A stretch of DNA of 64,000 bases from Apostichopus japonicus. Lineage: Eukaryota; Echinodermata; Holothuroidea; Aspidochirotida; Stichopodidae. Position 1 is the stretch's first letter; every line of letters begins with the position of its first letter. Positions 11,880 through 23,686 of the stretch are shown here, piece after piece. The DNA lies in assembly GCF_037975245.1 (NCBI RefSeq), contig NC_092575.1:27255841-27319840 (forward strand), read 5' to 3'. Made by a program: the position numbers and the translations under genes. The notes beneath the pieces were generated by a model, which did not search any database, had not been told where the DNA came from, and saw nothing but the letters and a program-made list of their open reading frames with translations.

Positions 11880-12980
11880 TTATAACTATCAGGACCATCA
11901 GGAACGTTGTAAGCACTTAAAGGGTAAACATTAGCTTCCAAATAGCCAATTTTTATAAGACCTTTGGCTTCAATTAATCTGTATGATCTTACCTTTGCAA
12001 TATGCTGGCTTGAATATGTTTCAACAATAAATCATATCTCATTCCCTATTGCTAGCAACACACTAGTGAGGCCAATGATGAACAGCTCACTCACATTGCC
12101 CGAATCCATAATAACTACCATTCCCCTCTCATAGCCTTTCTCACAAACCTGCGCTGTGTAACACACTTCAAATTCATTAACATTCATGTTTTTAATGCTG
12201 CCCCAAACCAGCTACATCTGCATCTAAACTATTGTTAGTTAAATCAATTAAAATGTCAACTTCTGATTTCAAGAGTACTTCATCAGACAGTAAACATGCC
12301 TGTTTCATTTTAACTCTGCTGGTTGTTGACATTTTTTTTCACACACGAGATAGCTTTCAGTGGCACATATTTCAGTATTTGATCAGGATAATGCAACAGT
12401 TTAGTTTAACTCCCTCCTCAGGGAACAGCTGTTTGAAAGCAAGAAGTGATCTGCTAATTACACTTTCTAGTATTGATATCATCTCATTAGAGATTACAGG
12501 AGCGAACCCCTGGTCAACTAGACGCGCATAAACGTGTATATGTCTTTTACGACTAGCAACAATTCAATATATAGATTATGGTCAGGTAGTTGGCCAGCCA
12601 GCATATAGCAAATGCATAAATCATAGTCCACATTCTAGCAGCAATTTGCTTCACATTGAGGGTTTGATTTCTTCTGGTTTCTTCCTCTTATCAAAGGGAA
12701 CAAAGGGCCATTTTCTTATGCAAGAATTTCAATACTTGCAGTGAAGAAACCATTTGCCTGGAACTTCTTCAGAGCAAGGGATAGTGCATATGGTAAATAA
12801 CCCCCTCCATTAAGTCATGCATGGTCTCTTGAGCACTTCCATTCATGCAGTGAAAAGTAATTTATTCAAAGGACATTCCCTGTGGATCCCATATGCTGAG
12901 CAGAGGGCAGGGTGTTGCGCTGCAAATTCCAAACGTGCATCATATGTTTTTTTGCCCCTTAAGATATATTCCTTAAGGCT
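11880..12980 (-). pseudogene. Decayed transposon-type protein, C-terminal part (copy A)
   Basis: Read on the minus strand, several adjoining frames give coherent protein. One begins near 12960 with SLKEYILRGKKTYDARLEF, followed by a cysteine and the words CMNGSAQETMHDLMEGV. Another, ending near 11890, reads VIMDSGNVSELFIIGLTSV and then IKIGYLEANVYPLSAY. The 'MHDLMEGV' motif after a long N-terminal part recalls the large uncharacterised transposon-associated proteins with a 'DIMHDLLEGV'-like motif that are common in cnidarian, fish and echinoderm genomes; this is recognition of a motif, not an alignment. In-frame stops and one-base shifts show that it is dead. The N-terminal half is not recognisable here. 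Confidence 0.6.
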
Positions 12981-13734
12981 AAACTAACTTTGAATATCAT
13001 CACGTGTACAGTGTCTGCAAACCCCATGTGTCTTGTTAACAATAAAACATTTAGAAATCCCCAAACATGTAATTCATACAAAGGATATCACCAACTAGCA
13101 AAGAAATTGAACCATATATTTTCTCAGGTCCATGTGGCAATCTTAGTCCAACTGTTTCCAATAAATCGGAGTCAATTTAGAAAGATTATAACACTCTCTG
13201 AGAGCCCAATTCTTTCAATTCCTTACCTTTACATACTATAGCAAGCTGAATGATATGTAGAGATGTACTTTTCTTAGGTGGCAGACTCCCAATAGCATAG
13301 TAAAAGGAAACGCGTTTGTGCTTTTGCTTAGGAGGGATTACCACTTCTTCTTCATCAAAATTAAGAATAAAAAGAAGCGACGTAGAGTTTTGACTAATGA
13401 CGGCATTCTCTTGAAATTAAAAACTATCATCTACATCTCTATAAATGCCTTTAAAAGTAGGTTTGCCTTTGTCAAAAACAGCATAATCAAGCACATGTAA
13501 TTTACTAAATAATGCTGCTTGAGTTTTCAATATTTGGAGGAACTGAAAGGTGCACTTTACATTTTCTGTACTTTGTCAGAGTATATGGTTTACGGTTCAA
13601 TTAGACTAGCACATACATCCCAGTATTTATGTATTATGTGTAAGAAGATTTTAGTTCTTTTCTGACATGATTGCAAATCTAAATAAAATAAAACTGTTAG
13701 CAAACTGACTATCCACTAGAGGGCATGATTTAGA

Positions 13735-14400
13735 GAATGTGTAAAAGTAAGTTGGCCTGACATTTCGATCCAAGCAGGATCTTCTTCAGAGGCTAAATGA
13801 CTAGTAACGTACGGTAACAAAAGGGACAAAACACGCACGGAATACAGACAGGTTAATGAGCATGGTGAACACAAAGAGATATATAGATGTAAGGGGATAT
13901 TAGACAAGGGGTGGAGAGAAGAATTATATAAACCAACGGGGGTAAAGGAGAGGTAGGAGATAAACAGTAAAGGGACAAAGGGTAGGGAGCAGGGAATAAA
14001 CTAGACAAGGACAAAGACAGAAAGGTGTGGAGAAAAATGGGTGAAGGAGAGCGGTGACAATGGAAGATGCAAGGGTGGGGGGGGGGAACAGAAGGAAAGT
14101 TAGTCATGTCCTTCCTGAACGTTGGGCCCGTGAGGTTAAATGGTGCAAAGGCGTTGCATCCACATTCTCTCTCTGCTGATTTGTACTAGGTCAGGGCGGC
14201 TACCTATGGAATCAGTCCTCTGTAGGAACATGTCATTAATGGTATGGTTGTGAAGGTTAGGTGTTTTCCAACTTGGGTCCCATTCTTCGTGGTGTTGACT
14301 ATGTATGATCTAGACAGTTTTCTGACGGTTGTCAAGATTGCGTACACATTTTTCTCATTTCTGTTGCAAACAATTAAGTAACTGGTAATGGTCACTGTTG
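13735..14400 (-). pseudogene. Retroelement tail with GIY-YIG-like remnant (Penelope-like, copy A)
   Basis: On the minus strand the region from about 14395 to 14110 gives fragments like SYLIVCNRNEKNVYAI, then HF(N)L.NHTINDM in a shifted frame, then WMQRLCTI.PHGPNVQEGH. This is the order and flavour of the C-terminal GIY-YIG endonuclease of Penelope-like elements. A pyrimidine-rich stretch follows. The end, near 13735-13800, reads 'gaagaagatcctgcttggat' on the minus strand, a sequence type common at such element tails. Several frameshifts are present. Reverse transcriptase sequence was not found in the window. Confidence 0.5.
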
Positions 14401-15552
14401 TTTTCTGATGTTGTAATAGGAAACTGATAAACCTTCTTCAATGATAAAATAAAGTAAGCATAGTTTCTGTTAAGAGACAATGAAGATCTTCAACATTTGT
14501 AGACTGTAACGCCCCTTCATCATCTATTTCATCATCATTTTTACCACCAACAAAGGTTAAAACGTCGAGAACACGAATGAAATCTTAAAGAATTGGAAGT
14601 ATCAAAGTATTGATACATCCTTCAAATTGGCATTCAACTAAAATACCAGTTTGCATGTGTAGCTGAAGATGTTCATATTACTGCCGGGTCCATCATTATG
14701 CTAGAATCACACACAGGACATGCTGTTTCACACCAGTGCTTTCTCTGGGAATCATCACCCTCCAAGATGTGTGTGTGTTTCTTAAGTATTTTTTTTTTTA
14801 ATTACCGAACTTTTGCATGTTGCAACACAACCATCCTTACTAGACTGAATGAGAAATTTAATAGAAATAGAGTGGTTAATCTAAACATGATGTATGAATG
14901 CATGTATGGAATCTGTCTGAAAGGAAAACACGTTGGGCAAGAAAACATTGCAAGTAACTGAAATATACATCAGTTGAACCTTTTTCAAGTCACAAAGGAT
15001 GTGTCTGTACTCTTTGAGCAAATGTAAGTGATACTGACCCTGCTGCTATGGAGCCTTAAATGTTGAAAAAGAAAATAATATTGTCCAGACGTACATTACA
15101 CTGGTATCAATTAATGATGTTAGTTCATGTTGGTGGGTAACTCTTTCTGAGGACAACGTTCACGGAGAATTTCGGTGTATTTTCAACATTGGAGTCTTGC
15201 CAAAATTTAGGGCTGTATCCTTGCCTGGGGTAACAATATCTTACTAAACAAAACATATGGATATCAAGCTTTTTTCTGATTGTCAACTTTGAGTATCAGG
15301 GGGTCTCAAAATGGAAATTAATTATATTGACAGACTAATTTGGTGTATTTAGCAGCCTGTAAAGAGAGAAAGGAACGTGGATGTGATACACTTGTTTCGA
15401 AGCTAGACTTGAGTAATTCGGGTGGAGGTTTCAGCTTTGCAGAGCTCGAAATAAGATAATATTAAAAGAGCCACTAGAGCAATTGAGAAGGACACCACGG
15501 CCAGAACTCAAATAAAAAAGGCACCGATAGTTTCAACACGTTGTCACATTAA
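14401..15552. other. Duplicated non-coding stretch
   Basis: Colinear with 57400-58555 in copy B. Short frames on the + strand near 14698-14961 and 57771-57962 share their ends (YECMYGICLKGK), but differences between copies include frameshifts and stops, and no domain is recognised. It may be the upstream part of one of the flanking transposon remnants. Confidence 0.45.
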
Positions 15553-15812
15553 ATGGTGTGAAGACTCGAGCAAAAGAAAAGTCTAATGCCGGTAATTTGA
15601 CTTAGTTTCGAATGAGGTGTAACAGAAGTGTTAAACACCACCATCGGTCCCAGAAAATACACACAGCTTGTACCGTCGGTAATTAGACACTAGTGTACCG
15701 TCAGTACATACAGCTGCGGTCAATACCCACAGCACAATATACAAGCGATAAAGCGATGGACATCTCAGGTCGCATATGGCCGCACGCGGTTTGGGGCGAG
15801 TCTTCAACACAT
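15553..15812. mobile_element. TTAA-flanked miniature element (copy A)
   Basis: Bounded by TTAA at 15549-15552 and 15813-15816. Left end ATGGTGTGAAGACTCG; right end as reverse complement ATGTGTTGAAGACTCG. The interior matches the element at 8242-8589 ('aatgaggtgtaacagaag', 'cccagaaaatacacacagct'). In copy B only the left ~85 bp remains (58562-58648), where a deletion joins it to sequence equivalent to 16840. Non-autonomous. Confidence 0.75.
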
Positions 15813-17400
15813 TTAAACACACGAGTTTTTGTCAAAATTATACGACCACGTTTGAAGAGCTGAAATAGTAGCATGATATTCGAGCAAACTCGCAAAGCAA
15901 CTTTATTCTATCACATATATAATTATAGCCAGACACTGAAATGAAAGGGGCGTACGTATATTCATACAATCATCCATTTCTTTACGTGGTATGTGCCATA
16001 TAACCTGATACGTCGCTACTTTTTCCAACTTATCGTTGACTGATATTGTTTCCAAAGTGAAGGTTATTACTCCTATTAAGGGGTTCCCGTATTATCACCC
16101 CCCCCCCCACCACAAGACTTTTCCTCATTGACACCGTAACTTTGATCGTCTAAAGCAAGTCCGATTTCACTCAAACATGTCAATTGGATGTTACTGTGTG
16201 ACACCCCTCACACACAGTTACCTCAATTGATAATTTTTGTTCACTTACTTTGTGAAACTGAAAAGATCGTCGAAGCAACTTTCTTCGAAGAACGTTCTCA
16301 CGAAAATTCGCGTTACTGGTGCAGTCAACATTCAAAAACAATTAGCAGTAGGCTATATGTGTATTAAATGTTCCTCTTCAAAACTGGTATTCTTGAACAG
16401 GGGTTACCATGTCCGAAATTGTTTTCCGTGTTTTAATATGAATGGAAGTTAAGACTGACTCATAAAAGAACGAAACTCATACAGGAAGCTCAGCATCTCT
16501 GCATGTTTCGCCGGCATGTGTACTGACACACGATGAACCGATTTTTGAACATATTGTTATCCACTCTTCATTTACCCAGTCTGAATCTCCCAACCTAAAA
16601 CCCTCCACAACTTATCCCAAAGTCTCAATATACACTGATGTGAAACAGTTCACTCCCTTATTTTTGCAGGTTTCTATCCTTCATAATCATAAGGGAAAAT
16701 CGTTGAGAATTTGCCAATATTCTGGTTTTAGATAAGAATATAGGACCGTTTACCACACTAGTCTGTCGCAACTTCATGAATACGCTACAATGTTATTCGC
16801 CTTTTACATACTTTACTTGTTAGAGGGACAAACAATAATGGCCACTTACTCAATATACGTTAGATTGAGGGAAAGGGAGGGGGATATCGAAAAATATGTA
16901 ATCATATGGATTATCTCTAGACTTTACAGGAAGAACACCTATATTGATTTTACGCCAACCCCCACCCTCGCCTGTTCGCCTTCCTCTTTCCGTGAATGAA
17001 ATTCGATGTATTTATTGAATTACGTCATGACATTCAAGATAATATTCAATTACGTTCAGTAAGTAAGTTAATTACTTAACTTAAAAATCACGCGATATGG
17101 TTCATGTAAGAGGTCAAGGGTTAGTGGGCGTAATTTCTTATTTTATTCCTTTGCTGGACACCACCACATATCAAGCCTGTCGTCCTCTCTTACTATAGCA
17201 GTTATCAATCCATTACCTCTTTTGTGCCCCACGCTTCATCGCTAGTTTATAATATTCATTTGAGAATTTGTTTCATCTTCTAATCAAAGTCACAGCTTTT
17301 CGTTGCCTTTTAAATTATCTCAAAGGGCCCTCTGTTTGAAATTTGTGTCATCATTATACGCATAATTGACCTGCCAGCGACTCAGCAAATAAAAACACGT
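15813..17400. other. Non-coding stretch upstream of propeller gene A
   Basis: No gene seen. 15648-16838 is absent from copy B. From about 16840 onwards the sequence is again colinear with copy B (58655 onwards), including a conserved stretch 17100-17490 that leads into the first predicted exon of the propeller gene and may hold its promoter. No TATA box or initiator could be assigned with confidence. Confidence 0.45.
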
Positions 17401-17708
17401 ATCTACTTACGTCTGAAACAAGATTATACCTAAGACCTTTCAAAGAATATTAGCTGTTCCTCACAGCACCTGGCGTACACAGACGTCTGTCAATGTAAGT
17501 AAATTAAACATTTATGATTTTTTTTATTAACAGCTCTCCTGTTTCAGAAAGTATAGCTAAACTGTACGGGATATTTTGAATAAAAATATTAAAAACTGAA
17601 CTTTTGACCATCGTAAATGAAATGATCATTTTCATTGCAATATTCCTCAATAAGAACTGTTTTATAAAGTCTTATGTTTTCTTAAGATTGTCCTAATTTT
17701 ATCCGCAG

Positions 17709-17787
17709 ATCAGGACTCCCAGTACATTTACGATAATTCAAGCAGAACTTATTAAGCACATATCGAAATGGCCACCAAAAAACCCTC
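17709..17787 (+). CDS. Predicted small start exon of propeller gene A
   Basis: The exon is bounded by an acceptor (tttatccgcag) and a donor (TC|gtaaga). It contains an ATG at 17768 in good context (gaaATGG), followed by GCC ACC AAA AAA CCC TC, which leaves phase 2. The large propeller exon at 19249 begins in the phase needed to join it (TC + A). The same acceptor, ATG, codons and donor are kept in copy B at 59758-59835. A preceding untranslated exon probably ends at 17494, where a 'gtaagt' donor is conserved in both copies. An intermediate exon with RING or B-box domains was not found, so the start is inferred from splice logic only. Confidence 0.45.
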
Positions 17788-19248
17788 GTAAGATTCACCT
17801 CGTTTTTTTTTTATTATAAAATATCCAAATGTGTTTATACTAGGCAATCATACACGGCAGTATAAGAATTTAAAATATTGATTATGTATTTAATTTACAT
17901 GCACCTATATACAAGCTTTGTTGTATACTGGAAATCTCCATAAATCGGGCTGCACGTTCCCAGATAACCCATGAAATAGGGAAAACTGTTTAGCGTCGAA
18001 GGAGAGGGTGGTAGAAACTCCTAGAAGGATATCTCAAATCGCCTATGACATGGATCCTCTATGCATTCTGTGTCCATTGTTTTAAGTTATTTTCAACGAT
18101 ATAGGACCTTTCGATTGATTAGTTTAATTTACTGATCAGCAAAATGACATTTCTTGATTACACTTCACCTAAATGTCTCAACAATAGGACACTTTTAAAT
18201 AACAAAAAATGATAAAGATTTGTACTTGTCAATACTGGGCACTTCTAATCTCTGAAACGAGGCGCATCCTAACGTTTTTGTTACAAAACACTAGGAACGC
18301 GTCCCCTCGGATTTCTCGCATCGGGTCAATCGCGCCAGGATATAACACAAATGGTTTATATCAAAGCTTAGGCATAAAAGATGACTTGATGTATAATTAA
18401 AGTTGATATGATATAGACCATTAAAATAAGCTGCTATTAGCCTATGCTGGATGCCTATAACACTTTTTAATTTTAAAGAAATGACCCTTTATACCTTTGA
18501 AGTGACTGGATCGTAGTTAGTCTTATAGAAAGAACAGTGGGTCAGTTTCTCAGATACTACACAAAAGTCATCGTGAAGACTGTTATAGCCTCAAAAGCAA
18601 TGTTAAGATGCATTGCAAATATATCACGTGCACATGTTCTTAAATACCATCCAAGGGAGTTTTTTTTTTGCTTTTAGGAAGATAATAGAACATGTTTTGG
18701 TGGAGTTATTAGAATTTTAAAACAATGAATTAACATTAAGATTTAGGATTGCACTGAGGCGCCGACGTCATCGATCTCTGGATCCTTAAGTGAGCATTGA
18801 TTCCTTGCCCAAAGGTAAAATGCGATGGTGATTGCGTGTGTGATTGATTGAAGTTTGATTGAAGTCATACTTGGTACATAGATGCGCCATACCGAGTTGA
18901 AGAACCATATTGATTTGATGCACATCTCATGAAAAATAATGAGGTCACGTAAAAATCTTCAAATGCTAATAACTCCGCAACCAAAATGGGAAACTATTGT
19001 TAGTCATGGACCTATAGGCCATTATCCTACTAATTAGGCTTTTGAACGTCTTTTATCTTAGAGATTATAATTTACCATGTTGACTATGTGGATCACGAAT
19101 TTTTTAGTTGCATAAATCAGTACTGCGGCATATTTTTGTTTAACAATTCAGTACCGGTCGATCACAAATCAATCTAAATGCATCGTTACCACGGATACAA
19201 CCTTCCAACCGTGACCTAACTTTCACTTTTTGCCTTCCACACACACAG

Positions 19249-20167
19249 AGTGCATGCAACGATATCAAGATTTACCGAACAAAATGGTTACTATGTGCAG
19301 TCCGTGGACGTGCTAGATACAGGCCGATTGGCTATCTCTGGATATAGCAATGAAGAAAACAACACTTTTATCGATTTGTTTATGTTTCATTTTAATCCTG
19401 ATTCTCAGGAAAAAACGTTACTATTGACGTCAGAGCCATATTTTTCTGAGGAATTTACCGAGTTTGGTTCAAAATGTCGGTCTGTTAGTTTACTTGATGA
19501 TCAACTGTTTTTAACGTGTTGTGAGGATACGATAGCATTGTACGATAGTAGTAGTAATGGTGGTCCGGTCAATCAAGGGAAGTTTCAGGGTAAAGCCATG
19601 TGTATGACAACTAGAGATGGCTTAGTTTATGTCGGTTTATATTCTAATGAGGTGATTGTGTTAGATTCAAGAGAATTGATAATTAAGAAGACAATCACCT
19701 TGAAAGTAAGAGACTGGCCCGATGATATAACAGTTAGTAATAATAAACTGTTTAGCACTACAGGGGGGCGTAGGAATGCTTTTATGTATAATAGTGAGGG
19801 AGAACTAAAACAGACATATTCTAACAGCTATGCATATAGTATAACAGTTAGTGAAGAGAAAGGTTTGATATTTATATTATGGGCTTCTGGTAGGACAAGA
19901 CAAGTTGATGTTTACCTTCTATCTGTGGGTCATTCTTCCATCTATAGGGATCATTCTTCCATCTATGGGGGTCATTCTTCCAACAATAGGGGTCATTTGT
20001 CCATCTCTAGGGGTCATATGTTAGCTTCTTTTAAAGTTCCTGATTATTCTAGTAGAATCAGGATCAATAGTAACATAAACAGATTGTTTTTGGTTACCCA
20101 GAGATCTGGAGAAGTCTACGAATATCACACAGTAAGTACTAATAAAGGAAATATAGGCCTATTGTAA
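19249..20167 (+). CDS. Beta-propeller protein (TRIM-like C-terminus), copy A
   Basis: Large terminal exon opening after a 'cacacacag' acceptor and running open to TAA at 20165-20167, about 305 residues. It shows repeated strand-turn patterns of a beta-propeller: VDVLDTGRLAISGY, then C(R)SVSLLDDQLFLTCCEDTIALYD, then GLVYVGLYSNEVIVLDSREL, then DDITVSNNKLF, and finally a blade ending EVYEYHTVS. Such C-terminal propellers are typical of the greatly expanded TRIM-like proteins of echinoderms, where they bind ligands. No RING, B-box or coiled coil is encoded in this exon, so either those exons lie unrecognised upstream or the product is a free propeller. Copy B (61870-62782) is clearly homologous and also open, which suggests that both are selected. 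A polyadenylation-type ATTAAA lies at 20191-20196. A 21-bp in-frame minisatellite sits in the fourth fifth of the exon. Confidence 0.75.
19928..20016 (+). repeat. 21-bp in-frame coding minisatellite (copy A)
   Basis: Four full units plus a partial fifth of a 21-bp repeat (GGTCATTCTTCCATCTATAG-like) encode GHSSIYR-type heptapeptides. Copy B has only two full units plus a partial one at 62582-62630. The 42-bp difference keeps the frame. Confidence 0.85.
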
Positions 20168-20535
20168 AAGATAGGAATATTATCACTTTTATTAAAGCAA
20201 TCCTTTGTTTGAAGCTCAAGAAATTGGATATCATTCTATGCAATTAAGTAAAAAGGACACAATCTTATATGTTTTGAGATCTACTTTCTATAAAGTGAAA
20301 ACCTAGGTCAAGTATTTTAAAAAAGTGATGAAGAATGAATGTTGCATGCCATACAGCTCAAACGAAAAAGTTTAGTTCCTTTATTATTTATGTTTGGCTT
20401 TCCAAGTCTGCTAAAATAAACAAATGTGACAAAAATCAATGCGAACTATCGTTTAGAACACAACAGGATCAAGTTTCCTTGAAATGAAGTAAAATTCCAG
20501 ACAAATTAATGGCAATATTTTTATCTTAATTTGGG

Positions 20536-21251
20536 CCTTAGTGATTAGTTTGGCACTAGTGCACATGTAGAGCAATACTGCATTGACGACCCTTGATTTG
20601 ATGGCAGGATTTAAGTCTTGATAAAATGGTATGACACAAGCCTGCCTCTTTTACGGGAAGTAGAGTGGATTTTTCAGGTGCAAATGAGTCAAAAAATGCA
20701 GAAAAGAAGGGGAAAATGTGACCTTAGTGTTGTCTTATTTTCACATTGTCAAAAGAGTTAAACCTGCAAACTTCACAAAGCCTTTGAAATCATTTTTCAT
20801 TACATCTGAGGAGAGAAAGTTGTAGTTTATTACAGACTATACTATAATATGGGTTACATCGAGTCAGTTGACAGTACTTTTGTCAGTTCTCTTCAAGTGG
20901 TTCATTTCACTGGTGGCCTTTGATTTCCGTTACAACAGATATTGGATTAATTACTGACAATGCAAAGTGGCTACAATTTAGTTTCACTACACTCATAACA
21001 AAAATGTACTGGATTTATTCCTACAAATTTTGTGACAGTAACGATTATAGATATAAATTTGGGAAAGTAAATATACACAATATCCTGCTTAATTAACTGT
21101 AGTAAAGATCCACACTCATTAGCTGTCACCAAGCAAACAGTGTAATGTATGCAACTGCCATGCACATGGATTTAATGTGATCATCTGCTACCCATGCATG
21201 AGAAAGCATTACCACATGTCAACCAGTGTAAGAACAACGGTCTGTTATCAG
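20536..21251. other. Non-coding stretch
   Basis: Nothing recognised between the end of the visible duplication and the hAT-type element. Confidence 0.45.
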
Positions 21252-21259
21252 GCCACACC

Positions 21260-22504
21260 CATGGGCGGCGATCATGGGGGGGACGGGGGGGACATGTCCA
21301 CCCCAATATTTTTGTTGGGGGGATATAGTATCTAATATCCCCCCCAATATTTGGTGGCATAATTTTTTTTAAGCATATGTTTTGTGTTTTTTTATGATAT
21401 CGCTAGTAATTTCAAAATAGAAAATGCTTAGATGCAACTTAAAAGGCCTGGGAAGTGCCATTTCCAGCAATCTGGGAGGCATTTTCGGCCAAAATTTTCT
21501 TTTGCGCTTCGCGCCAACTTATGGTGGCGCTACGCTTAGATAGTCTGGGTACAAGCTTTGCCCCTCCCTTGGCAAATTCCTCACAAGGCGCCTGTTTAAC
21601 CGTGTCACAATTTGTTACTATATATGACCGAAAGTAGTTTTTACTTTTTTTTCGAAATGAATAGCTAGACGGACCGCATCCGTAATGAAATTTTGTTGGC
21701 ATCTTGTGTATGAGTGTAAGTACGTACAATCACACATATGATCCACATCGATATGGGTTCACTGGGTTTCCATTTGGCCTGTTTCCTACAAGATTTCTAA
21801 CCGCAGGTGCTTAGCCAAGGGAGGGGGGGGTGAAGGGTGGAGACCGCCCTCCCCCTCGAGCATATTTTTTTGGTATTTTCTATGATATCGAAGTTTTATA
21901 GTAGCCGTTATAAGAGGTTTCAATATTTTTACACCAATAATTTAACTGTGTCTGAATTTTCGAAAATTCTTTGAACAACATTCTTCATCATACTTCCCTC
22001 TACTCGTGCAATTTTGACCGGTCTGTTAGGGGTTGAGGGGGGTTTTTCTATATTGGTTGTCCATAGATCAAATTTTGTGCAACATTATGGGTATGTTTTG
22101 AAGTGCATTTATTATTCAAATTCTGAACAAATAATGGGCTTAAAACCTTGAAAAGTGGGGCTGACGGGTATTGAGGGGCGTTACGTAGAATTACCTACAA
22201 AGCAATGATCCACAGGAGATGCAATGAGGTTGAACATGATGTGTTACTGGTGACAATTTTGAAAAAAGGTTATGAATGAAGAAAAAAAACTATTAGGTAA
22301 AACTTGGTTCTCAGGCAAAAGTGTACACTGGTTGGTCATATTCAAGCCCGAGAAGTGCCATTTCCAGTGATCTGGGGGGCTATCAAAACCAAAAATTTTC
22401 TTGTACGCTGCGCGCCAACCAATGGTGGCGCTCCGCTTTGATAGTAATTCGCCTGCATCCAAGCAAATGTCCCCCCCAATATTTGAAACAGATCGCCGCC
22501 CCTG
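21260..22504. mobile_element. hAT-type non-autonomous element, 1245 bp
   Basis: Flanked by a perfect 8-bp target duplication GCCACACC (21252-21259 and 22505-22512). Termini are inverted repeats CATGGGCGGCGATC (left) and CAGGGGCGGCGATC (right, reverse complement). 8-bp duplications and CAGGGGCGG-like ends are hAT hallmarks. Inside each end are G- or C-runs ('tgtcccccccaatattt'). Two direct copies of a module of about 100 bp lie at about 21445-21545 and 22345-22445 ('gaagtgccatttccag' and 'atggtggcgct'). The same module recurs twice in the element at 32846-34061. Frames of 96 and 126 codons here are repeat-borne and not genes. Confidence 0.85.
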
Positions 22505-22512
22505 GCCACACC

Positions 22513-23415
22513 TATATAATAGTAATGTAGGTATCACAGGCTTAAGTAACCCAGTAAAGTTGGTTAAAATAGCATTATAATAAGTTAACTGCACATGGCT
22601 TGAATAATTAAATGTTTCACACATATTCTTTGTTACGAAGCTGTGTATAGCTCATACTGCAGTAGCTGCACATGCAATTTAGTGTATACACCAATCTTTT
22701 AAAAGTCTTGACAGTGCAAATGTACTTGGATTATTCATGCATTGAACTGCGCAACATGTAGTTTAGCTGTGCAACTCGCAAGCATTTAACCTTAATTTTT
22801 CATTCTATAGTTAGTTGCAGGATTAAATAAATGAATCTATCGTAAGAAAAGTACTTTGTAAATACAACACTGAATCATTGCATAGTAATTAACACATTAA
22901 CTCATGTTTAAAAAACACTGTTAAGAATTAAATAAAACTTGATAGCTAGGAAAGGGGGTAGGAGAGGGTTATTTGTGTGTTTTCGTTACATTACTGACCA
23001 CCTACATTTCCCCAAATATAAGACACTTTAAGTAGTTCTACATTCATGATCAAATTCCCACAGAATGTAGTGTAAATTTGCTAAATTTAGAGAATAATGT
23101 TTAGCCCATGAACTATCATTCCAAGTTGGTTGCGTCATAAATAAATCTTCAACGATATGACTGATGCAGCTTCATGTATAGAAGCATGCAACTGTACAGT
23201 TTTATCAATCCATCCAATTGTCAGTTTTTAATACTTATTCTTAAATGAAGATATAATATTATTGTAGTTGAAGGAACTTGGGTAAATCACAGTCATAGAT
23301 ACACACTTTCATCATATTTAAATACATACCTTCCTTTGAATAAGTGTTGCTGTCTCAAAGCCTCAAATTTTCATATCTATTTTGATTTTCTTTTTTTCTT
23401 GTATTTTTGTTACAG
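22513..23415. other. Upstream flank of the main gene; first exon not found
   Basis: AT-rich sequence leading to a strong acceptor (pyrimidine tract then ttacag) at 23415. The start codon of the main gene must lie in an upstream exon ending in phase 0. No convincing ATG-plus-donor could be chosen here. Confidence 0.5.
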
Positions 23416-23686
23416 AGTGACATCTTTACTTTTGATAACCTCCTGGTGTGCTCAGAGTCATTGATTGGGAAAGAGGAGTGTCAGAAGCTACTTGACTACC
23501 TTAAGGTCCCAGCTAAGGAATCAAATGATATTATAAAGGGTGATGCACCCTTTACAACTCTTATCCACCATCTCAGAGAGGCAGGGACGGTTTCTGTTGA
23601 TGACTTCAGCCATTTAATGACAGCATGCTCTGACAAAGGACTGAGTAAACTGGTGGCAGTTTTGACTGTCTACCAACAATCTCAAG
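23416..23686 (+). CDS. Main gene, visible exon 1: DED-like domain
   Basis: Enters in phase 0, leaves in phase 1. Six-helix death-fold pattern: FDNLLVCSESLIGKEECQKL, then LKVP, then FTTLIHHLREAGTVSVDDFS, then LSKLVAVLTVYQQ. The 'F..L...L...G.VS..D...L......GL..L...L..Y' spacing is that of death-effector domains. This is probably not the first exon, because an acceptor precedes it and no ATG is available. Confidence 0.75.

Larger units (their letters stand above)
9590..20535 (+). repeat. Large duplication, copy A
   Basis: This block is colinear in the same orientation with 51430-64000, offset by about 42 kb. Anchors include 'gttattattatagataatat' and 'gatatatggttgctcatcac' (9973/51833), the 'tcccgggcaaaaag' stretch (10465/52318), the transposon remnants near 12-14 kb and 55-57 kb, and both exons of the propeller gene. 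Differences are indels: copy A lacks about 830 bp near 10555 and about 470 bp near 11876, but keeps about 1.2 kb (15648-16838) missing from copy B. Similarity extends past the gene's stop to at least 20535. Confidence 0.85.

Noticed and set aside
22244-22624. 126-codon minus-strand frame
   Set aside because: Lies within and across the end of the hAT-type non-autonomous element and contains its repeated module.
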